This document shows, one piece after another, positions 7,834-13,009 of a stretch of 13,009 bases of DNA; within the stretch, counting starts at the first letter, position 1, and each line of letters starts with the position of its first letter. This DNA comes from an uncultured Odoribacter sp. GTDB lineage: Bacteria > Bacteroidota > Bacteroidia > Bacteroidales > Marinifilaceae. The position numbers were made by a program, and so were the translations under genes. The notes beneath the pieces are model-generated. The model was not told where the DNA came from, ran no database searches, and saw only the letters and a program-made list of their open reading frames with translations. The stretch covers positions 1-13,009 of the forward strand of contig CAMRAP010000023.1 of the NCBI GenBank assembly GCA_947039985.1, given 5' to 3'.

Positions 7834-7855
7834 CAAAATTGTACTACTGACAATT
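7834..7855 (-). terminator. Possible weak terminator of the export operon
   Basis: Read on the minus strand, AATTGT (7855-7850), a 7-nt loop and ACAATT (7842-7837) form a 6-bp hairpin, and TT plus G continues the T-rich tail. The stem is short and AT-rich. It sits about 60 nt after the HlyD gene stop in the gap between convergent genes, where a terminator is expected. The gap 7740-7914 otherwise holds no gene. Confidence 0.28.
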
Positions 7856-7914
7856 AAAATGATATAATCAAACGTCTCCCCTAAATACACACAGCAAGAT
7901 AATCTATTCTATTT

Positions 7915-9162
7915 TTACCAATCCACGTCAATGGTTTGTTGATCTTTATACCTACTCATATCGGATATAATCACTTTTTCTCCCATCTCTAATCCACTAA
8001 CAACTTCTACTTTATCGAAACTATTTTCGCCTAATTTGACGTAGCGTTTTGTTGCCTTTCCCTCATCGATCACCCACAATTCATAGTCTCCTGCTCCAAC
8101 ATAATAGGAGTAGTTTTCAAGACGATGGACGTCTTCCCTTACTGAATTGATGACGTATAGATCTAACTTTAAACCAGAGCGTAATCGCTCGTGATTGCTT
8201 GAATCGATGGTGACCATAAATTTTATTAAGCCGTTATTGACGGAGGGTGCTATATTTCCAACCGTACCAGTCAATAGTTCATTCCCTAGCTTGAATTCAA
8301 CCTTATTCCCCGGTGAGATTTTATTCGAATAACTGTCAGACAATTCTCCCTCAATCTTGTAGTTCTCCAAATCTGACACAATTGCCAACTGAGCACCTTG
8401 CGAAATGGATGCGCCAACTTGGTCGCTCACCCATGTTAAAGTTGCATGGCGGGGCGAAGAGACGGCAGCCTCTTTTATTTTTTTATTGAGTAGATCGGCA
8501 TTCTTGATTGCTGCCTTATAATCTAACTCTTTTGCCTTGATGTTGACCTTAGCCGTCAATTTTTGATTCTCAAATTTCTGTTTAAACTGTTCAAATTGCA
8601 TGGATTGCACCTCGTAATCTAGCTCCGTTTGCTTTACCTTGTCGGGAGTACTCGAACCGATGCTATCCAAATAGCGCTCATTGCTCAATAGGACTTTCAT
8701 ACGCTCCAACTTCATGCCATCGATCTTGATCTGCATCTCGGTGTCGTTTAGCGCACTTTGCGTCGTGGATTTGAATTGCTTCAACTCTAGCTGTTTCAGT
8801 TCCAATTCATCTTTCTGTCGCTCAACATCGGCATTAAAAGACTCCAAATCGAGCTCTAAAATAGGATCACCTGCCACAAGTAGATCACCTGACTTTTTAA
8901 ACACGGAGATGATCTTTGAAGACAAGGGGGAAGTGATCACCTCCTCATACAAAGGCAAGACTCTTCCAGATGCAGCGATTGAAACGGATAGATTCCCTTT
9001 GTCAACAGTCGAAACGGTGACATCATCAATAGCTAGCGAGGGTTTAAGGAAATCAACTAATACTGTAAAGCCTGCAACAAGACCTATCCCGACAAGACCT
9101 ATTTTTATCAGTCGTTTGATTAGTCGTTGTTGAATAAGTTGTTTAGATATTTTTCTGTCCAT
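7915..9162 (-). CDS. HlyD-family periplasmic adaptor (membrane fusion protein) of an ABC-type exporter
   Basis: The adaptor bridges inner-membrane permeases to a TolC-type channel. Residues 1-20 are basic and cytosolic, 21-38 form one membrane anchor, and the rest is periplasmic. A split lipoyl/barrel-like region (about 58-105 and 234-265, ASGRVLPLYEEVITSPLSSKI and AAVSSPRHATLTWV) brackets a long helical hairpin at 108-232. The beta-barrel (266-340) and membrane-proximal domain (340-415, with KVEVVSGLEMGEKVI) follow. There is no lipidation cysteine near the start. The ATG at 9162 lies inside the TolC gene, overlapping it by 43 nt in another frame. The next in-frame Met is at residue 143, so the overlap is real. 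It is the last gene of the operon. MacA-like proteins are the nearest well-known relatives. Confidence 0.9.
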   Translation of the reverse strand: MDRKISKQLIQQRLIKRLIKIGLVGIGLVAGFTVLVDFLKPSLAIDDVTVSTVDKGNLSVSIAASGRVLPLYEEVITSPLSSKIISVFKKSGDLLVAGDPILELDLESFNADVERQKDELELKQLELKQFKSTTQSALNDTEMQIKIDGMKLERMKVLLSNERYLDSIGSSTPDKVKQTELDYEVQSMQFEQFKQKFENQKLTAKVNIKAKELDYKAAIKNADLLNKKIKEAAVSSPRHATLTWVSDQVGASISQGAQLAIVSDLENYKIEGELSDSYSNKISPGNKVEFKLGNELLTGTVGNIAPSVNNGLIKFMVTIDSSNHERLRSGLKLDLYVINSVREDVHRLENYSYYVGAGDYELWVIDEGKATKRYVKLGENSFDKVEVVSGLEMGEKVIISDMSRYKDQQTIDVDW

Positions 9163-10631
9163 GCTGTTTCTGTAATATGATTTATAATTTCTTGTTTGCT
9201 GGCAAAATCGTAAAGCGATATCCCTCTTAATTGGAAGTGATACAACCAGGAATAGTAGAGCTGATTGATGTAATTTCGCTTTGCATTATCCTCCTCAATT
9301 TGTGCCGTATTGATGTCGAGTACATTGATTTGTCCCATCACAAAGGTTTCGTAAGCAATCTTGTAGCGATTTTGTGCGATCGAATCCGCTAGCTTGTACA
9401 TCTTCACCAATTGAGGTTGCGACTGAATTTGGTTGACCAGTATCTTTATATCTTGTTCAAAATTTTGTACATCTTGCGTGATTCGTCCACTTTCAACCTC
9501 TTTTTGGTACTCGGCAATGACAACTTGCCCTTTCCCCCTACCCCAATCCAGAATGGGAACTCGTACACCTAAACTGACCACTGCCCTATCCTGTAAATTG
9601 TCGTACGAACTAGGAAAAGTGTTGTTATTGCCCGAATATCCAAAGGAGGTATAGATATCTAATTTCGGTCCTTTCTGCGAACGAGCTTGAGCAATCTGTC
9701 TGTCTGAATCTATTGTCCTGCGCTTGACATTTTCAAAGAAAGGATTGTTGGTCTTCACCACTTCCAGCACCTCATCGTAACGAAGAGCTAAGTGTGGCGT
9801 ATTCTCAGGTATCTCAGGAACGATCTCAACGGTTTCATTATAGCCCAGAAAAGTACGAAGTTGATACATATTCCTTTCATAATTTTGTTCAGCCTCGATA
9901 ATAGAGGTCGACGCATTGATATACGCAAAATGTAGCTGTTGCAAATCGTTTTCAGAGATTAGTCCCAGTCGCTTTTTATTCTCTGCAATCTGATACAATT
10001 GCGTTGCATTCTTCCTGTTTTGCTCCGCAATATTACTATTTATCATCGATATCAGAAGATTGAAATAGTGATTCACTGTTTGCAAACAAACGGCCTCCAT
10101 ATCTGCCACGTAGCGCTTTTGCGACTCGATATTTTTTATCGGTTCAATGCGCTTAGCCCATTTCAAACGATTATACGCAAACAACGGTTGCGACAAGGTG
10201 AACATGACGGGCATCGTCAGATAGTTTGTCGTGTTACTTTCTCCTAGCTGATCGATTCGATCAATTTCCGACTGAAAAGAGATCGTACCTCCCGTTAAAG
10301 GAATGTTCTGCGTTAGCGATAAAGCCAAATTTTCAGACAATGAACTACTGGATACAAAGCGATACGAACCATCCGCATCTTGGTATCTATTATATGACTT
10401 GTTTAAACTCGGTAGAGTTCCACTTAAACTCATATTAGGAAGCAAATCAGCCCTGAAATTCCGATATTGCCAATGAGCAATCTGGAGGTTATTTTTAGCC
10501 TCCATTGCCTTAACAGACTGCTCTTTTGCCATTTCAATCGCCTCTTGAAGTGTCATTCTTTTCACCACCGTCTGAGCCGATAACGGCATCATAAGTGATG
10601 ACAGAATTAAAACGAATACTGTTTTATTCAT
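9120..10631 (-). CDS. TolC-family outer membrane efflux channel
   Basis: This is the outer membrane exit duct of the tripartite exporter. A signal peptide covers about residues 1-20 (MNKTVFVLILSSLMMPLSAQ). MTLQEAIEMA (26-35) is the usual start of an outer membrane efflux protein domain. Two helical repeats follow, at about 28-265 and 285-480, with the strand segments SQPLFAYNRLKWAK (147-160) and LGVRVPILDWGRGKGQV (354-370). FVMGQINVLDINTAQ (430-444) is the typical block near the end. The length of 503 residues is normal. The start ATG overlaps the stop of the upstream permease in the string ATGAATAA, and its end overlaps the adaptor gene by 43 nt. Translation of the three genes is therefore probably coupled. 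The transported substrate is unknown. Confidence 0.94.
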   Translation of the reverse strand: MNKTVFVLILSSLMMPLSAQTVVKRMTLQEAIEMAKEQSVKAMEAKNNLQIAHWQYRNFRADLLPNMSLSGTLPSLNKSYNRYQDADGSYRFVSSSSLSENLALSLTQNIPLTGGTISFQSEIDRIDQLGESNTTNYLTMPVMFTLSQPLFAYNRLKWAKRIEPIKNIESQKRYVADMEAVCLQTVNHYFNLLISMINSNIAEQNRKNATQLYQIAENKKRLGLISENDLQQLHFAYINASTSIIEAEQNYERNMYQLRTFLGYNETVEIVPEIPENTPHLALRYDEVLEVVKTNNPFFENVKRRTIDSDRQIAQARSQKGPKLDIYTSFGYSGNNNTFPSSYDNLQDRAVVSLGVRVPILDWGRGKGQVVIAEYQKEVESGRITQDVQNFEQDIKILVNQIQSQPQLVKMYKLADSIAQNRYKIAYETFVMGQINVLDINTAQIEEDNAKRNYINQLYYSWLYHFQLRGISLYDFASKQEIINHITETAWTEKYLNNLFNND

Positions 10632-10677
10632 ATTTAATCGCTTTAGCAGGGTTAATTTTTGATACGGTGTAAGCCGG
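10623..10677. repeat. Direct repeat, copy 1: permease end and joint to the TolC gene
   Basis: These 55 bp are identical to 12955-13009, with an offset of 2332 bp. The copy covers the last 17 permease codons, the stop, and the first nine bases (ATGAATAAA) of the next gene. On the TolC side identity stops at 10622. On the permease side it reaches the end of what copy 2 allows, so the true length may be greater. Confidence 0.9.
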
Positions 10678-12963
10678 ATACCAAGCGCTGAATATTGAAA
10701 ATAGAAGCATTAGTATAACGGTTATCCCTATGGCTATGATATGCACTATCGTAAATTCATAGATAAAAAATGACAATAATAATCCGGGGACTATTGAGAT
10801 TGAAGTGATAACGATACTCTCTTTGATCACTAAACCGATTAATTTTGTTGGTGTTGAGCCGATAGCGATTCGCAGAGCAAACTCTTTGATTCGCTTCTGT
10901 GAGCTGAGCCAGAATATTCCGAATGTCCCTATAAAGGCAAAGATTAGCAGGAATATAGTGGGTATTACCAAAACAGCAAGCCCTAGTATTTCACCCAACA
11001 TATCATTTTGTTTCTCACGTTCTAAATCACCGAAATGGAACCTTACATTTTTATCCTTCATTAATTTATTCCATTGCGCATAAAAATCTACATTGAAAGC
11101 ATCAACATCTTTTACCTTTACACTAACAGCCTTAACCTGGCTTGAAACGTTTGGTAAGATAATACAGGGAAGCCGTTGTTTGCGAAATGCACTTTGCCTA
11201 AAGCCATCTAAAACTCCTACGATAATGTAATCTAAACCATCAAGAGATATTTTTCGCCCAACAGATTCACTCCAATTTAATTTATCGGCAAGATCTTGGG
11301 TGATTACTGCTTGTAAATGTCCATCTGAAAGAGTCTCTTTTGTCAACCAGCCTCCTTCAATCAACTCTAATCCAAAAACATTTATGGCATTTTCATCTGT
11401 AAATTTGATAAAAACTTCAATCTTGGTTCTATCTATAATAATAGAATCACTCTTTGGATAGGAATGATATGGTGCAAATCCATCTCCTATAGAAAATGCT
11501 TTCACATTAGGATTTTTCTTGAAGTTTTCCACTAATAGGTTCATATTACTAGATACCTCGGCATCATTTTTGCCCCCAATAGGAGTAAAAGTTACTACAT
11601 TTTCAACACCTATTAAACCTGGTTTATTATACCGAGAGACAGTCGTAGATATAGAGACAATAGAGATCATCAATATAATAAAGATTAATATCTGCTCAAG
11701 CATAATACCTGACACTCGCCTATTACTGCTCATGTTTTTACTGAAATCATCTTTTAATACTTTAGCGATTTTTCCCTTTGCAATGAAGTAGGCAGGAATA
11801 CCACCAGATAGCAGAGTAAACAGTAATGCCAAAGGAATAGTATGAAGAATAGGTATCCAGATGTTGTCGTGACTAATTAAAGAGGTTTTACCAAATGCAT
11901 TACTATTGGCAAATAAATTATCAAGCAAATCACCCGCAGGAAATGATAACGAGACACCAACGATAACACCTATAGATACTAACAGTAGATTCTCTATTAT
12001 AATTAATATAAAAGATGAAAATATTGTTGCTCCCATACTTCTTCTAATGGCAATCTCTGTTGCTCTATTATTTATATTCACAACGCTTATCGCAACAATA
12101 TTTATGGCAGGAATAAGAAGTAAAATGAATAAGATTATAGGTATGCCATAAGATAAGAGCCCCCCTCCTATATCTGCCGTACGATTCTCTTTTAAGGTTG
12201 ATATATTGATACTATTTAAATCGACATCAATAGATCTCTTTTCGTAATGAAATTTAAGAGCCTGTAATATTTCATTTTTAAACTCATCCATTTTCACCTC
12301 TGCCTTGGGGAGTATATCTAAGCTATATAATTGATATAGATGCATTGATTTATAAGGTATCCAGATGTTTATGGGGTCATTTATAAGATTCGCATATTCA
12401 TCAACAACACCTATGATAGTATATGTTGTATTATCGAATGCTAATTTTTCTCCAAGCACTTCGTCTGTTTTGAAATTAGCCTTGGCAAAAGATTTACTAA
12501 TAACAGCTACAGCTGCTTTTGAAATAGCTTCTTCTTCCGTAAATGAACGCCCTTTAATAAAATTAAATTTGTTAAGTTGCCAGTAATCTCCATTTACAAA
12601 CACTGTCATAGTCCTATATCGAAATCTATTATTGACTAAAACAGATCCTTGATTCATATACCTTAAAGCACATAATTCATAATTATCTATGTCTTTTAAA
12701 AATAAAGGAATCTCGTTTAACCTAAAACCAGTGTTGTCAGAATCGCCACCTTTAGTCATATATGGACGATATCCCTTGATCTGTATTTGTCTATCCGCAT
12801 TAACAAATGGCGGTACGTTATTAACTATCTCATTGGTCATTTGAAGAACAATAGAGATAAAAATAAATGTAAGTGCAGTACCCAATACGCAAAACGCAGC
12901 ATAAGCCTTGTTGTGACGGATATTGTATATTGCCGAATTTATATAACTGTAAAATTTATTCAT
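10624..12963 (-). CDS. Duplicated FtsX/MacB-type ABC transporter permease
   Basis: This is an inner-membrane permease of the type VII (MacB/FtsX) ABC superfamily, without a nucleotide-binding domain. It consists of two similar halves. Half one has TM1 at about 22-42, a periplasmic domain (43-267), and three TMs near 268-295, 315-342 and 373-397. Half two has TM5 at 418-442, a periplasmic domain (443-657), and TMs near 658-686, 708-735 and 737-762. Each half has a coupling motif after its second TM: NRATEIAIRRSMGAT (299-313) and QKRIKEFALRIAIGSTP (689-705). Each also ends alike: PAYFIAKGKIAKVLKDD (390-406) and PAYTVSKINPAKAIKYE (763-779). The start overlaps the stop of another permease by 8 nt. 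The first two-thirds are AT-rich compared with the TolC gene. The partner ATPase is not in the window. Confidence 0.93.
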   Translation of the reverse strand: MNKFYSYINSAIYNIRHNKAYAAFCVLGTALTFIFISIVLQMTNEIVNNVPPFVNADRQIQIKGYRPYMTKGGDSDNTGFRLNEIPLFLKDIDNYELCALRYMNQGSVLVNNRFRYRTMTVFVNGDYWQLNKFNFIKGRSFTEEEAISKAAVAVISKSFAKANFKTDEVLGEKLAFDNTTYTIIGVVDEYANLINDPINIWIPYKSMHLYQLYSLDILPKAEVKMDEFKNEILQALKFHYEKRSIDVDLNSINISTLKENRTADIGGGLLSYGIPIILFILLLIPAINIVAISVVNINNRATEIAIRRSMGATIFSSFILIIIENLLLVSIGVIVGVSLSFPAGDLLDNLFANSNAFGKTSLISHDNIWIPILHTIPLALLFTLLSGGIPAYFIAKGKIAKVLKDDFSKNMSSNRRVSGIMLEQILIFIILMISIVSISTTVSRYNKPGLIGVENVVTFTPIGGKNDAEVSSNMNLLVENFKKNPNVKAFSIGDGFAPYHSYPKSDSIIIDRTKIEVFIKFTDENAINVFGLELIEGGWLTKETLSDGHLQAVITQDLADKLNWSESVGRKISLDGLDYIIVGVLDGFRQSAFRKQRLPCIILPNVSSQVKAVSVKVKDVDAFNVDFYAQWNKLMKDKNVRFHFGDLEREKQNDMLGEILGLAVLVIPTIFLLIFAFIGTFGIFWLSSQKRIKEFALRIAIGSTPTKLIGLVIKESIVITSISIVPGLLLSFFIYEFTIVHIIAIGITVILMLLFSIFSAWYPAYTVSKINPAKAIKYE

Positions 12964-13009
12964 ATTTAATCGCTTTAGCAGGGTTAATTTTTGATACGGT
13001 GTAAGCCGG
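12955..13009. repeat. Direct repeat, copy 2: joint between the two permease genes, cut by window edge
   Basis: This is identical to 10623-10677 over all 55 visible bases. It spans the end of the upstream permease and the first nine bases of the complete permease. The right end of the repeat is outside the window. Confidence 0.9.
12956..13009 (-). CDS. C-terminal end of a second FtsX/MacB-type permease (5' part outside window)
   Basis: The last 17 codons and the stop of a minus-strand gene are visible: PAYTVSKINPAKAIKYE. This is identical to the C-terminus of the complete permease and carries the conserved family ending, so it is very probably a tandem paralogue. Its stop overlaps the start of the complete permease in ATGAATAA (12963-12956), exactly as that permease overlaps the TolC gene. 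Too little is visible to say whether the rest is equally similar. Confidence 0.8.
   Translation of the reverse strand, partial: PAYTVSKINPAKAIKYE

Noticed and set aside
8681..9133. 150-codon plus-strand open frame
   Set aside because: It lies wholly antisense to the adaptor gene, is rich in Ser, Thr and Cys without recognisable domain order, and has no promoter. The frame is open because of the composition of the real gene.
10805..12969. Several plus-strand open frames of 60-92 codons
   Set aside because: All are antisense to the complete permease, whose two-half membrane topology and coupling motifs are clear. None has family motifs.
10623..13009. The 55-bp direct repeats as ends of a mobile element
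   Set aside because: The repeats are coding permease tails with a stop/start joint. No transposase, integrase or terminal inverted repeats lie between them; tandem paralogy explains them better.

Overview
The window looks like chromosomal DNA of a member of the Bacteroidota. The evidence is the gene content (a potassium-type membrane pyrophosphatase, RmuC, EngB, XseA/XseB, a secreted PBP4-type DacB), signal peptides ending in -Q, mostly AT-rich leaders without Shine-Dalgarno sequences, and two promoters that fit the TTTG / TAnnTTTG consensus of this phylum. Genus cannot be fixed from the sequence. No tRNA, rRNA, CRISPR array, insertion sequence or integrase was seen.

Left part (1-7739, all + strand). 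It opens inside the 3' part of hppA, a membrane-bound ion-pumping pyrophosphatase, which ends at a strong hairpin terminator. The promoter of the next gene starts inside that terminator's T-run. That gene encodes a secreted putative zinc metallopeptidase with an unfamiliar N-terminal domain. It ends at a second hairpin and is followed by rmuC. A well-formed promoter just behind rmuC starts a tight block, engB-xseA-xseB-dacB, with gaps of 47, 6 and 5 nt. This block covers ribosome assembly, exonuclease VII and peptidoglycan trimming, and reads as one transcription unit.

Middle (7740-7914). A 175-bp convergent gap separates dacB from the minus-strand operon. It holds small inverted repeats and no gene.

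Right part (7915-13009, all - strand). This is an ABC-type tripartite export operon. Its gene order in the transcribed direction is the end of an FtsX-family permease (partial, at the right edge), a complete 779-residue duplicated FtsX/MacB-type permease, a TolC-family outer membrane channel, and an HlyD-family periplasmic adaptor. All junctions overlap, by 8, 8 and 43 nt. The permease has no nucleotide-binding domain, so the ATPase must lie upstream outside the window or elsewhere. The last 17 codons of the two permeases and the junction after each are identical over at least 55 bp, so the operon contains a tandem permease array with repeated joints. The 5' and middle parts of the complete permease are noticeably more AT-rich than the channel gene next to it.

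Nothing here amounts to a clearly new system. The least ordinary items are the secreted HExxH protein and the repeated permease joints.
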